A stretch of 64,000 nucleotides of DNA from contig JAQWSU010000018.1 in NCBI GenBank assembly GCA_029243025.1, positions 213,558-277,557 on the forward strand. Reading direction: 5' to 3'. The translations under genes were made by a program, and so were the position numbers. The stretch is from Pirellulaceae bacterium. GTDB lineage: Bacteria > Planctomycetota > Planctomycetia > Pirellulales > Pirellulaceae. Below the pieces are notes generated by a model that was not told the origin of the DNA, did not search any database, and worked only from the letters and a program-made list of their open reading frames with translations. How positions within the stretch are numbered: position 1 is the first letter of the stretch; each line of letters starts with the position of its first letter. Positions 55,319-63,971 of the stretch are shown one piece after another.

Positions 55319-57001
55319 ATGAATCGCCTACTCGCTATCGTCATCATTACACTTTACCTGCTTCCCACACAGCTCACCGCGGACTCGGCAACGGGCCAGC
55401 ATGGCATGGTCGCAACCGTCCAGCCAATCGCAACGGACGCAGCCTTAAGAACCTTTCAATCGGGGGGCAATGCGGTCGACGCTGCCATTGCAGCGGCACT
55501 CACACTGGGTGTGGTGGATGGACACAACTCGGGGATCGGCGGTGGCTGTTTCATTTTGATTCGCAAACCCGATGGAACTCTGTTGGCCATCGATGGTCGA
55601 GAAACAGCCCCGGCACTTGCCACACGAGACATGTACATGCGAGAGGGTCGCGTCCGCCCGGAACTCAGTCGAACGGGCGTTTTAGCGATTGGCGTCCCCG
55701 GTGCGTTGCAGGCCTATGAACGGGCACTCACCAAAGCAGGTCGTCGCAATTTATCAGAACTGCTGTTACCCGCGGCAGATATCGCCGAAGCCGGTTTTCC
55801 GATCGACCGCGTGATGGCCCGCAACCTGAAGGGAACAGTGAATGACTTGGCTCGCTTCCCAGCAACCCGAGAGATTTTCCTCAAATCGAATGGTGCCCCC
55901 TACGAAGCGGGCGAACCCTTGATTCAATTGGATTTGGCCAAGACCTATCGGGAAATCGCTAAACATGGTATCGACTGGTTTTACCAGGGCCCCTATGCGA
56001 GAAAGGTCTCCTCCTGGATGAAGCAAAACCAAGGCTTAATCTCATTCGAAGATTTCCGCAACTATCAGGCTCAGGAAACCAGTCCGATTCAAAGCACTTA
56101 TCGGGGTTACCAAATCGTCGGCTTTCCGTCACCAAGTTCTGGCGGGATTCACGTCGCACAAATCTTAAACATCCTGGAGAATTTCCAGCTTCGTGATCTC
56201 TACGAATCGAATCAAACCGTCTTCACCAATGTGATTGCCGAAGCGATGAAGCTTGCCTTTGCGGATCGTGCCTACTGGTTAGGAGACGCTGATTTCGCCC
56301 AAGTACCGCGAGGATTAGTTACAAAAGAATACGGCAAGGAATTAGCCACTCGCATCAAACCTGACTCCGTCATCCAGGTCTCAAAACATGGCACGCCTCC
56401 AAACTGGGAAACCGATTTTTTTCGTCGCCACACGACACACATTGCAACCGCAGACGCGGAAGGTTATTGGGTCGCGATCACGGCCACCGTCAACACATCA
56501 TTTGGCTCGAAGGTCGTCGTGCCGGGAACGGGTGTCGTTCTGAACAACGAGATGGACGACTTTTCGAGCCAACCAGGTACACCGAACGCATTCGGACTGG
56601 TCGGCAGTGAAAACAATTCGATTGCCCCCGGAAAACGTCCACTTTCCAGCATGAGCCCCACCATTGTTCTCAAGGATGGTCAACCCGTAATGACACTCGG
56701 CGCGGCTGGCGGCCCCAAAATCATCACCCAAGTTGTCCTGGGAATTGTGCGTGTAATCGATTTGGGATGGTCGATTGATCAGGCCGTCGGCGGCGCAAGA
56801 TGGCATCACCAATGGCTGCCAAATCGTCTCTTCGTGGAAAGCGCGTTCCCCGGCGAAGTGCTGAGCGCCCTTCGTGAGCGGGGGCAGGTGGCTGAACGAT
56901 TGAAACACGGAGGCGTGATGCAAGCCATCTTGCGCTCACCCAACGGCAACTTCCACGGAGTCAGTGACCCGCGTGTACCCGGAAAAGCCGCCGGCTGGTA
57001 G
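55319..57001 (+). CDS. ggt: Gamma-glutamyltranspeptidase / glutathione hydrolase
   Basis: An exported Ntn-hydrolase of 560 residues with signal MNRLLAIVIITLYLLPTQLTA. GGT precursors cut themselves before a Thr nucleophile: here the TTHIATADAEGYWVAIT segment supplies it, splitting a large (about 360) and small (about 200) subunit. Other family motifs: FQSGGNAVDAAIAAALTLGV, SGIGGGCFILIR, LSSMSPTIVLKDGQPV and TLGAAGGPKIITQ. GGT hydrolyses or transfers the gamma-glutamyl group of glutathione and gamma-linked peptides; in the Gram-negative periplasm it recycles Glu. ATG 55319 sits at the signal peptide; the open frame continues to 55079 without support. The gene ends 9 bases before the convergent four-domain peptidoglycan gene. 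Confidence 0.95.
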   Translation: MNRLLAIVIITLYLLPTQLTADSATGQHGMVATVQPIATDAALRTFQSGGNAVDAAIAAALTLGVVDGHNSGIGGGCFILIRKPDGTLLAIDGRETAPALATRDMYMREGRVRPELSRTGVLAIGVPGALQAYERALTKAGRRNLSELLLPAADIAEAGFPIDRVMARNLKGTVNDLARFPATREIFLKSNGAPYEAGEPLIQLDLAKTYREIAKHGIDWFYQGPYARKVSSWMKQNQGLISFEDFRNYQAQETSPIQSTYRGYQIVGFPSPSSGGIHVAQILNILENFQLRDLYESNQTVFTNVIAEAMKLAFADRAYWLGDADFAQVPRGLVTKEYGKELATRIKPDSVIQVSKHGTPPNWETDFFRRHTTHIATADAEGYWVAITATVNTSFGSKVVVPGTGVVLNNEMDDFSSQPGTPNAFGLVGSENNSIAPGKRPLSSMSPTIVLKDGQPVMTLGAAGGPKIITQVVLGIVRVIDLGWSIDQAVGGARWHHQWLPNRLFVESAFPGEVLSALRERGQVAERLKHGGVMQAILRSPNGNFHGVSDPRVPGKAAGW

Positions 57002-57010
57002 AGACGCACC

Positions 57011-60000
57011 TTATCGGGGTCGGCGGGCAACAGCTTCCGCAGCCTTCATGACACGCATCATATTGCCACCGAGGATCTTTCCAATTTGCGCGGCAGAATA
57101 GCCTCGATTCAATAATTCCTGAGTGATGCGAGGGTAGGTCGAAACATCCTCCAACTGCTCGGGCACCGCGTCGATGCCATCATAGTCCGAGCCAATACCA
57201 ACGTGATCAATGCCGGCCACTCGCACGATATGATCGATGTGATCGACCACATCATGAATTGAGCCGACATCCATTGGGTGGCGGCTCTCCCAGCGTTTAA
57301 GGAGTCGCCCCACCTCATCCTTCGGCAGTCCTTGCTTCACCAACCGTTCCTGGTACTTTGTCCGTTCAACACTGCGTTGGGCTGACGAAGGCACGACAAA
57401 CGATGGATAAAAATTCACCATCACGACACCCCCATTTTCAGCCGTCAACCGCAAGACGTCATCCGGAACATTTCTAGGGTGATCCGCAATGGCGCGAGCC
57501 GACGAATGCGAAAAAATGACCGGTGCTTGACTAACGCGAATCGCATCTTTCATCGTCTCAATCGAGACGTGAGAAATATCCACCAACATACCCAGTCGAT
57601 TCATCTCACGAACAACTTCTTCCCCAAACGCATTCAAGCCCTGATGTTGAGCATCATCGGTTGCCGAATCGGCCCAATCAAGGGTTGAGGCATGCGTGAG
57701 TGTCATGTAGCGGGCGCCGGCTGCGTGTAATTGCCGCAAAACATTAATCGAATTCTCGATGCAATGACCTCCCTCCATTCCGATGAGAGAGGCAATTTTC
57801 CCCTCGCCTTGAATTCGTTCGATATCCGCCGTTGTCATCGCTAAAGCAAACGTATCGGGATATGTTTTGATCATGCGTTTAACGAGATCGATTTGTTCGA
57901 GCGTGGTAAGCAACGCCTTCCCCTGTTCACCCACCTCGACTGGCACATAGACCGACCAAAATTGTGCTTTCACGCCACCGGATCGCAAGCGAGGAATGTC
58001 GGTGTGCAGTTCGGGCTGATCCTTGGAAATGTCTAACTTTTCAAATGACGGCATTCCGCGTTCACGAAACTGCCAGGGCAAATCATTGTGACCATCGAAC
58101 AGATTGGAAGCCTGATGAATTCGACGAGCTTCTTCCGAGACTTTGATGGGCTCAAGTTTTTGCTTAGGCAGATCACCCTGCGCCAGTTGTTGCCAGGCCC
58201 AACGATACAAATTGCGGGTATCCACGTAGCGGGCATCGCTAGAACTGGAGCCCAAAACAACCAGCACGAGTTGCCGACCATTCCGTTGAGCCGTGGACAC
58301 CAAGCAAGCACCTGCGGCGCGCGTGGTGCCCGTTTTAACGCCAGCGTAACCATCGATTTCCAAGAGCTGGTTCGTATTCTTCCACAACAGGTTCCGCGAA
58401 TATCCCGTCGTGGCCTCGACGGTTACCCCATATTGGCGTGTGTCGACGATCTCACGAAATCGGGGGATTTGCAAAGCCACCACGGCCAGCTTTGCCAAAT
58501 CTCTTGCGCTGGCTTGATGGCCAACGGCCGTCAAACCATGCGGATTGAGATAGCGTGTTTCACGCAAACCAATTCGATCTGCATATTCATTCATACGACG
58601 AATGAATCGACTGTAAGGGTCCCCATCTCCGGGCAGCAACGCTCCCACGTGCTCGGCCAACGCCACGGAGGCGTCATTTCCGGACGGCAACAACAATCCG
58701 TACAACAGGTCGCCAACAGGCAGGATTTCTCCCGCCCGCACGCCTGACGTGGAGCCTACCGTATCATCGGCACGTTGAGAAAACGTAATTTCTTGGTCGA
58801 GCAATGCAGGGTTTTGAGCCACTTGCTTGAGTACAGCGAAGCCCGTCATTATTTTGGTGGTGCTGGCGGGATCGAAAGGTTGACGAGCCCGGTAGCCCGC
58901 AAGTAAATCGCCGGAGGCAGCATCCACGATGGCCCAAGCTTTGCAGGTAACAAATGGGGGTCCCGCCAAGCTATCTTGCTGATCTCGTGGCAACTTTCTT
59001 GCATTGACTTCCGCCGGCTCAGCCACCGATCGCTCTTCCATTTGCAGGCGACCCAGCGATTTCCAAGTTGCCCTGTCCAGCTGACCGGATGGCGTTAGCC
59101 CCGCGCTGACCTGCAGTCGAATAACAGCCGCTTCCGTGCGAGGCCCAAAATCCCCATCGACCGACAGATCCGGCGACGGCTGAAGGCGTGTATTGAGCGT
59201 TCGTTGCACCGCTTCGACCAAACGTCCATGAGCTCCGGAAGCCAGCAGCGTCACACCGGGCTGATCGGCTGGCGTGGGGTTGAAGTGCTTGTAGATCTCT
59301 AACGCAAGATTTCCACAGAGAACATTCGCCGCATTATCATCGCGCCAACTTCGATCCTGATTGGCGGTGGTAAGGAGACAAACGGCAAGCGTTCCTGCTG
59401 GCGACTGAATCAATCCAGCATCGGTCCGACTCTGCGCGACCGCGCCCGTTTTGTGAAACAAAACGGCTTCGGCAGGTAAGGATCTCGCCATCTTGGTGCG
59501 ATCATCACATTTTTTCAGGTGAGCCAACATGGCTTCACAGGCCGCTTTGCTCACCAATTGGCCTTGATCCAACATCTCGAGCAGCTGAACCATTTCTCGA
59601 GCGGTCGTACTCCCCAAGCCAAATTGACGGCTGCGTTCCGGATCAATCGAAGTCTCACGCAGGTAGACCTTGGCATTGATTCGTGTTTCAGGACAACCCA
59701 AATCTTTCATGGTCTGATTGGTTGCTCGCAACCCGATCTCATCCAGGACTAGATTGGTGGCAGTGTTGTCGGACTGAGAGATCATCAACCCAATCGCATT
59801 CAACAGCGAGATCCGCGTGCCTGGTTGAAAATACTCAGTTAACAGGCCTGATCCGGGCACCTTATCCGAGGCTTCCAAAGTAAGCCACCGCTGTAGATCG
59901 AGTGCACCTCGTCCCGCTTGGCGATAAACCTCGATCATGATCGGAAATTTGATCAAACTCGCCGTCGGCATCACACGATCCGCCTGGTAAAAGTAAGACT

Positions 60001-60148
60001 CCTTCGTCAGCAGGTTTTTCACACCGACCGAAACTTCACCCGGATAATCTTCCATCAACGATGCAAGTCGATCGGCCAGGGGCATTTCCGCTTGAAGCTG
60101 GCTGCACACCATCAAAACGGAACAGACCAAGATCAGCGATCTTCTCAT
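57011..60148 (-). CDS. Exported four-domain peptidoglycan enzyme: class A beta-lactamase-like, PG-binding, S11 D-Ala-D-Ala carboxypeptidase, M19 dipeptidase
   Basis: A 1045-residue exported protein, start ATG 60148 with GAGGAG seven bases upstream and signal MRRSLILVCSVLMVCSQLQA. Residues about 22-290: beta-lactamase2-type fold with Ser64-x-x-Lys67 (TASLIKFP), SDN 126-128 and KTG 233-235; the omega-loop reads RETSID rather than ExxLN. About 300-365: PG_binding_1 (LVEAVQRTLNTRL, VDGDFGPRTEAAVIRLQ). About 400-665: S11 peptidase with STTK 429-432, SGN 489-491, KTG 605-607. About 675-1045: M19 dipeptidase with H687-x-D689 (DGHND), Glu792 (GMEGGH), His860 (DISHV), His881 (FSHSS) and Asp988 (GIGSDYDG), the full two-metal set. 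All key residues are intact, so four functions may act in one chain on peptidoglycan peptides or beta-lactams. It follows the dgcN/dgcA-like genes on the same strand. Confidence 0.95.
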   Translation of the reverse strand: MRRSLILVCSVLMVCSQLQAEMPLADRLASLMEDYPGEVSVGVKNLLTKESYFYQADRVMPTASLIKFPIMIEVYRQAGRGALDLQRWLTLEASDKVPGSGLLTEYFQPGTRISLLNAIGLMISQSDNTATNLVLDEIGLRATNQTMKDLGCPETRINAKVYLRETSIDPERSRQFGLGSTTAREMVQLLEMLDQGQLVSKAACEAMLAHLKKCDDRTKMARSLPAEAVLFHKTGAVAQSRTDAGLIQSPAGTLAVCLLTTANQDRSWRDDNAANVLCGNLALEIYKHFNPTPADQPGVTLLASGAHGRLVEAVQRTLNTRLQPSPDLSVDGDFGPRTEAAVIRLQVSAGLTPSGQLDRATWKSLGRLQMEERSVAEPAEVNARKLPRDQQDSLAGPPFVTCKAWAIVDAASGDLLAGYRARQPFDPASTTKIMTGFAVLKQVAQNPALLDQEITFSQRADDTVGSTSGVRAGEILPVGDLLYGLLLPSGNDASVALAEHVGALLPGDGDPYSRFIRRMNEYADRIGLRETRYLNPHGLTAVGHQASARDLAKLAVVALQIPRFREIVDTRQYGVTVEATTGYSRNLLWKNTNQLLEIDGYAGVKTGTTRAAGACLVSTAQRNGRQLVLVVLGSSSSDARYVDTRNLYRWAWQQLAQGDLPKQKLEPIKVSEEARRIHQASNLFDGHNDLPWQFRERGMPSFEKLDISKDQPELHTDIPRLRSGGVKAQFWSVYVPVEVGEQGKALLTTLEQIDLVKRMIKTYPDTFALAMTTADIERIQGEGKIASLIGMEGGHCIENSINVLRQLHAAGARYMTLTHASTLDWADSATDDAQHQGLNAFGEEVVREMNRLGMLVDISHVSIETMKDAIRVSQAPVIFSHSSARAIADHPRNVPDDVLRLTAENGGVVMVNFYPSFVVPSSAQRSVERTKYQERLVKQGLPKDEVGRLLKRWESRHPMDVGSIHDVVDHIDHIVRVAGIDHVGIGSDYDGIDAVPEQLEDVSTYPRITQELLNRGYSAAQIGKILGGNMMRVMKAAEAVARRPR

Positions 60149-60265
60149 GCATCTATCTCCTCTACGGGGCATTTCCATTTGGCAATCGGCGGGTCCACAA
60201 CCCATGCACTCGTTCGGCGACGGGCTGTTTTCCGTGACGGTAACAACCGTTATTTTACCGTAAAA

Positions 60266-61303
60266 TCACAGTGGCCAGATCACATTCTCGTGCACGAGCT
60301 GGGCCCCCGTACCGTTACCGGCGCTCGTCTGACAATGACCGTCGACGACAGTCGCTCCCGTAGCAATATCGCTTGACAACAGCGCGGCGCCATCCATATC
60401 GACATAGTCCAGCAGCGGCAACAATTGCGCAATGGCCGATATGCCTACCGTCGATTCTGTCATACAACCGACCATTGCCTTGAGCCCCCGTTGTTTTGCC
60501 TCCTGAATCATTCGTCGAGCCGGCGTTAGTCCTCCACACTTGACCAACTTGATATTCACTCCGTGGAATCGATCGGCACAGCGTGCAACGTCTTCCGGTC
60601 GAATGCAGCTCTCATCGGCGATGATCGGTAACACCGAGTTAGAATAAACTTGCCGATGTCCGTTCCAATCATCTGCGACAAGTGGTTGCTCAATAAACTC
60701 AACGCCAAGTTCGAGAAGTCGCTGGGAGTTCGTGATCGTTTCGGCCACTGTCCAACCGCAATTGGCGTCAACGCGAAATCGAGCGTCCGTGTGGCGCCGC
60801 AGCTCCTCAACAATTTCCAGATCTTGGGAGGTACCAAGTTTGATTTTATAGATCGGCCAATTCGGGGTCTCCTTGAGCTTTTGCACCATCACATCGACGG
60901 CGTCAATACCGATCGTAAAATTGGAGACTGGAACTTGGTCAAAATCACATCCCCAGAGTTTATAAAGAGGCGCGCCCTGCAGTTTTCCGGCAAGATCATT
61001 CGCGGCCTGATCAACGGCACAGAGAGCAAAAGGGTTATCGGCTAATTGCGGACTGAGCAAATCCCACAACTGCTCAGGCTCCGTTGCCGAGTGCCGCTCA
61101 ATCTGCGACTGCAGCCGCGAAAGTTGTTCGGTCATCCTCGGAATGGTTGCATTGTAATAGGCGTTGGTCGTCGCTTCACCAAAACCGCATTGCCCGTCCT
61201 GTCGCAGCTCAACAATCAAGGTCTGCTGCACGGAAATCGACTCCCGCGAGATGGTAAAAACGTGCCGCAAAGGCAGCTCGAATTGGTGCAACAATAATTT
61301 CAC
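60266..61303 (-). CDS. Enolase-superfamily dipeptide epimerase / N-acetyl-Glu racemase (DgcA-like)
   Basis: A cytosolic 345-residue enzyme of the muconate-lactonising-enzyme subgroup. Acid/base lysines are K153-x-K155 (YKIKLG) and K255 (IKLVKCGG); metal ligands are D179 (VDANCG), E205 (FIEQP) and D230 (ADES). The C-terminal D302-x-D304 (VDMDG) is the marker of L-Ala-D/L-Glu dipeptide epimerases, which recycle murein peptides. The reported DgcA N-acetyl-D-glutamate racemase lies in the same group and also pairs with a DUF1611 protein, as here. I cannot separate the two by sequence alone. Start is a GTG overlapping the upstream stop by 4 bases (GTGA), showing tight coupling with the DUF1611 gene. 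Confidence 0.92.
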   Translation of the reverse strand: MKLLLHQFELPLRHVFTISRESISVQQTLIVELRQDGQCGFGEATTNAYYNATIPRMTEQLSRLQSQIERHSATEPEQLWDLLSPQLADNPFALCAVDQAANDLAGKLQGAPLYKLWGCDFDQVPVSNFTIGIDAVDVMVQKLKETPNWPIYKIKLGTSQDLEIVEELRRHTDARFRVDANCGWTVAETITNSQRLLELGVEFIEQPLVADDWNGHRQVYSNSVLPIIADESCIRPEDVARCADRFHGVNIKLVKCGGLTPARRMIQEAKQRGLKAMVGCMTESTVGISAIAQLLPLLDYVDMDGAALLSSDIATGATVVDGHCQTSAGNGTGAQLVHENVIWPL

Positions 61304-62361
61304 GCGATAACTTCCGCTTGCAAATCCTGCACGGCTTTCACCAAATCGTCAGGTCCATGTCGAAAAACGTCACAGGCAGGTACACCCAGCTCGTCTTGAA
61401 CCCGGCGACGTTCCACGGCGGCGGCTTTCTCACTGAGCAAACGAGAGTTCATCGCAACGCCGATCACGCGACACGGGTGCATCACATTGGCCATCGTCTC
61501 GTAGACGGTCTTCAGATGACTGAGCGAAGCGAGTGAAATGTGCTCCATGCTATGCACACCTTCTCGGCCAGCCTCGTAGCACATCACCAGACCATGAGGT
61601 AGACAGCCATGTAACAGGCCAAGAGTGACGGCTGAATAGCGCGGATGGGCGAGACTCCCCTGACCTTCGATCAAGAGCATTTCGTGATTTTGATTATTGA
61701 TAATTAGCTTTTCTGCTGCGCCGCTAACAAAGTCCGACACGACGCAGTCGATGGGACAACCTTCACCCGAGATCAAGATGCCGGTCTGTCCGGTCGCGAC
61801 AAACTTTGCATCGCATCCTTGCGCTTTCAGCGCTAATGTCATTTCGATCGCAGCAACCATTTTGCCGACACAACAATCGTTACCAACCGTCTGAATCCGT
61901 AAACATTGATCGCTGATTCCAACTCGATTAGCCACATCATGTTCTTGATTGCGTCGCACATCGATCAGCCGGACACCCTGTTGCTCAGCGGCCAACACGA
62001 ACTCGGGATCATCCGACAAAAAATCGTGCAACCCGGAAATCACATCCATTTTGCGGCGAATCGCCTCTAAGACAATCGTTCGCCAAGCTGCGGGAATCCG
62101 ACCACCAGCCGGTGCAATGCCGATCATCAACGCGTTTGCACCGGGCACATCATCGAGTGTTCCAATCACGGGAGTTGCAGCGCCAACGCCCAATAGCTCG
62201 TCAGCCGACTTACCCACCTCTGTCGTATCAAACAAGGCCTGAACCTGGTCGGCACAATAACGGAGCACGCTCGAAGCTGTTTTCGCCGTAATCGGATTCG
62301 TGTGACCTTCCGTGAGAACTACGAGCTTACGGTCAGTGTGAGTATCGACTAAGTGCGACAT
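61300..62361 (-). CDS. DUF1611 family protein (DgcN-like, putative D-glutamate N-acetyltransferase)
   Basis: A 353-residue cytosolic protein with the DUF1611 layout: a Rossmann-like N-terminal half (MIGIAPAGGRIPAAWR) and a P-loop-type C-terminal half with GNDCCVGKM (160-168), FVATGQTGILISGEGCPID, and LIEGQGSLAHPRYSAVTLGL. This family was long annotated as NAD-dependent epimerase-like; one member, DgcN, has been reported as a D-glutamate N-acetyltransferase acting before the DgcA racemase. The gene pair here matches that arrangement, with a 4-base overlap. Expected role is conversion of D-Glu, a peptidoglycan amino acid, to usable L-Glu derivatives, by homology. No clear ribosome site before the ATG at 62361. 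Confidence 0.92.
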   Translation of the reverse strand: MSHLVDTHTDRKLVVLTEGHTNPITAKTASSVLRYCADQVQALFDTTEVGKSADELLGVGAATPVIGTLDDVPGANALMIGIAPAGGRIPAAWRTIVLEAIRRKMDVISGLHDFLSDDPEFVLAAEQQGVRLIDVRRNQEHDVANRVGISDQCLRIQTVGNDCCVGKMVAAIEMTLALKAQGCDAKFVATGQTGILISGEGCPIDCVVSDFVSGAAEKLIINNQNHEMLLIEGQGSLAHPRYSAVTLGLLHGCLPHGLVMCYEAGREGVHSMEHISLASLSHLKTVYETMANVMHPCRVIGVAMNSRLLSEKAAAVERRRVQDELGVPACDVFRHGPDDLVKAVQDLQAEVIA

Positions 62362-62423
62362 GAGATAGTGCTTTCAACTGCGACGGTTTCGATCTTGAAG
62401 GCTCCATTGGAATCCACGCTCAC

Positions 62424-62807
62424 TCATGCGGTCAAGAAGCCCTCCTGATCAATTACCTCAAATACGTAACCCTGCGGATCACGAAAAAAGAAGCGTTCGA
62501 AGGGAGTCGCCCGCTCGGGCTCCATTATCTCGGCCCCATGCGCTGACAGCCGTTGCTTGAGGTCGCTAAAATCGGCATTGGGATGAAAGAAAGCAACATG
62601 CCGGCCAAATTCACGCTCGCAGGCCGAGGGCTCAAAATCCGGCACGTACAGCAAATGCAATTGCTGATTTAAAGCGATATCCAGCCAAGCCGCTTGGCTT
62701 TCAATATTGTCTGGATGATAAATCTTGGTCCAACCCATCGTTTGGCAAAAAAAATCGGCGGTGGCGACCACATCCCGCGTGGCCAACGTTAGATGTGCAA
62801 ACGTCAC
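62424..62807 (-). CDS. Small VOC (glyoxalase/bleomycin-resistance-like) protein
   Basis: A 127-residue protein with one VOC module: strand FAHLTLATRDVVATADFF with the first His, the middle QLHLLYVPD, then HVAFFHPNADFSDLKQRLSA and the terminal RFFFRDPQGYVFEVIDQEG with the metal Glu. These fit the typical H/H/E site. VOC proteins are isomerases, dioxygenases or binding proteins; the substrate cannot be told. The start is a GTG at 62807 with AAGGAG nine bases upstream, rather than the ORF start at 62834. It is the first gene of the minus-strand cluster with DUF1611, DgcA-like and the four-domain enzyme; 62 bases to the next start. Confidence 0.85.
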   Translation of the reverse strand: MTFAHLTLATRDVVATADFFCQTMGWTKIYHPDNIESQAAWLDIALNQQLHLLYVPDFEPSACEREFGRHVAFFHPNADFSDLKQRLSAHGAEIMEPERATPFERFFFRDPQGYVFEVIDQEGFLTA

Positions 62808-62816
62808 TGTATTCAG

Positions 62817-62822
62817 CTCCTT
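62817..62822 (-). promoter_or_regulatory. Shine-Dalgarno site selecting the GTG start of the VOC gene
   Basis: AAGGAG on the minus strand nine bases before the GTG at 62807; it favours this start over the longer frame from 62834. Confidence 0.55.
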
Positions 62823-63059
62823 CCGGCAAACCATGAAGAGAGGTGCTATGGCAGCAGTTCTAGCAGGCAGCTCCCACCGATGCCAGCATGTGTGCCATCC
62901 TCACCATTGAGTGGCGGTTCGCACCAGCGCGGAGAAGACAATCTGACAAATCGTGTATCACCGAGCATTTCAAAGCGTTGGAGTTGAATCAAGTTGCAGC
63001 CCAGCGTAGCATTGCGATCCGACCAATCCCGCCTGCTGCCTCACCAAATTGGAGCCGAG

Positions 63060-63827
63060 ATGAGCGACCCGTTGCAATCGTCGACCGCCGATCCAGAAGC
63101 TGGACCAATGCCGCCCAAGTGGCGACCGATTGGAAAAGTGCTGCGACGCGTGCTAGGTGTTTTGGTAGAAAAAGCCAAAACAACTCCAGACGCTTACCCG
63201 ATGACCCTCAATGGCTTGACAAACGGCTGCAACCAGAAAAGCAATCGGGATCCAAAAATGAATTTGGAACCCCACCAGGTAGAAGACGCCCTGGAAGAGC
63301 TAAGACATCTTGGCGCAGTCGTCGAAATCGCAGGGAGCGGTCGCGTCGCCAAATATCGTCACATGATGTATGAATGGCTGGGCGTCGAAAAAGTGGAAGC
63401 CGCCGTGATGACCGAACTCCTGTTGCGAGGCACCCAAACGGTTGGTGAACTGCGTGGTCGGGCCGGACGCATGGATCCCATTGCTGACGTCGCCGCTTTA
63501 CGGCCAGTGATTCAATCCCTGATCGACAAGAAGTTGATGATTTCGCTCACCGCGGAAGGGCGCGGTCAATTAGTTACTCACGCACTCTACCTGCCCGAAG
63601 AGCAAGAGAAACTGCTAAAATTAAACTCGGCACAAATATCAACGAACGTCTCTCCGATTTCTCCCGCTGCCCCGCCAAATTCACCGCCCCCCGCGACGAC
63701 GATTCAGGCGAATCCCGGCGAAGAATCAGCTACAATCGGAGAGTTGCGTCGGGAAGTCGATGATTTAAAAACAGAAATCGCCCGCCTCAAGAGCGAAATT
63801 AGTGACATTTGGTCCAACCTCCGCTGA
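63060..63827 (+). CDS. DUF480 (YceH) family protein with C-terminal coiled coil
   Basis: A cytosolic 255-residue protein. The family core is VLGVLVEKAKTTPDAYPMTL, then GLTNGCNQKSNRDP, and LLLRGTQTVGELRGRAGRM with TRP-free helix pairs; YceH proteins have two winged-helix domains. Their role is unclear; DNA binding is presumed from the fold. After about residue 190 there is a Pro/Ala-rich linker and a short coiled coil (ELRREVDDLKTEIARLKSEI) that probably dimerises. The ATG at 63060 has GGAG five bases upstream; the frame is open to 62994. It is divergent from the VOC gene. Confidence 0.93.
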   Translation: MSDPLQSSTADPEAGPMPPKWRPIGKVLRRVLGVLVEKAKTTPDAYPMTLNGLTNGCNQKSNRDPKMNLEPHQVEDALEELRHLGAVVEIAGSGRVAKYRHMMYEWLGVEKVEAAVMTELLLRGTQTVGELRGRAGRMDPIADVAALRPVIQSLIDKKLMISLTAEGRGQLVTHALYLPEEQEKLLKLNSAQISTNVSPISPAAPPNSPPPATTIQANPGEESATIGELRREVDDLKTEIARLKSEISDIWSNLR

Positions 63828-63905
63828 CTTTCCGATGCCTTCCATGCCTATGGTTTAGGCGGTAGCACAATCCTTGGCGGTCGGCACACCTGATGCCGAA
63901 CCCGT

Positions 63906-63971
63906 AGCCCACACCTCATTAGCCCACACCTCATTAGCCCACACCTCATTAGCCCACACCTCATTAGCCCA
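63906..63971. repeat. Four tandem 15-base repeats
   Basis: The unit agcccacacctcatt repeats four times without mismatch (63906-63965) and a fifth partial unit of six bases follows. It is a direct tandem repeat downstream of the DUF480 gene, with no spacer, so not CRISPR. It could be slippage DNA or a protein-binding array; nothing else shows which. Confidence 0.92.

Noticed and set aside
63906-63971. Tandem repeats as a CRISPR array
   Set aside because: Units are 15 bases and adjoin each other without spacers, and no cas genes are present.
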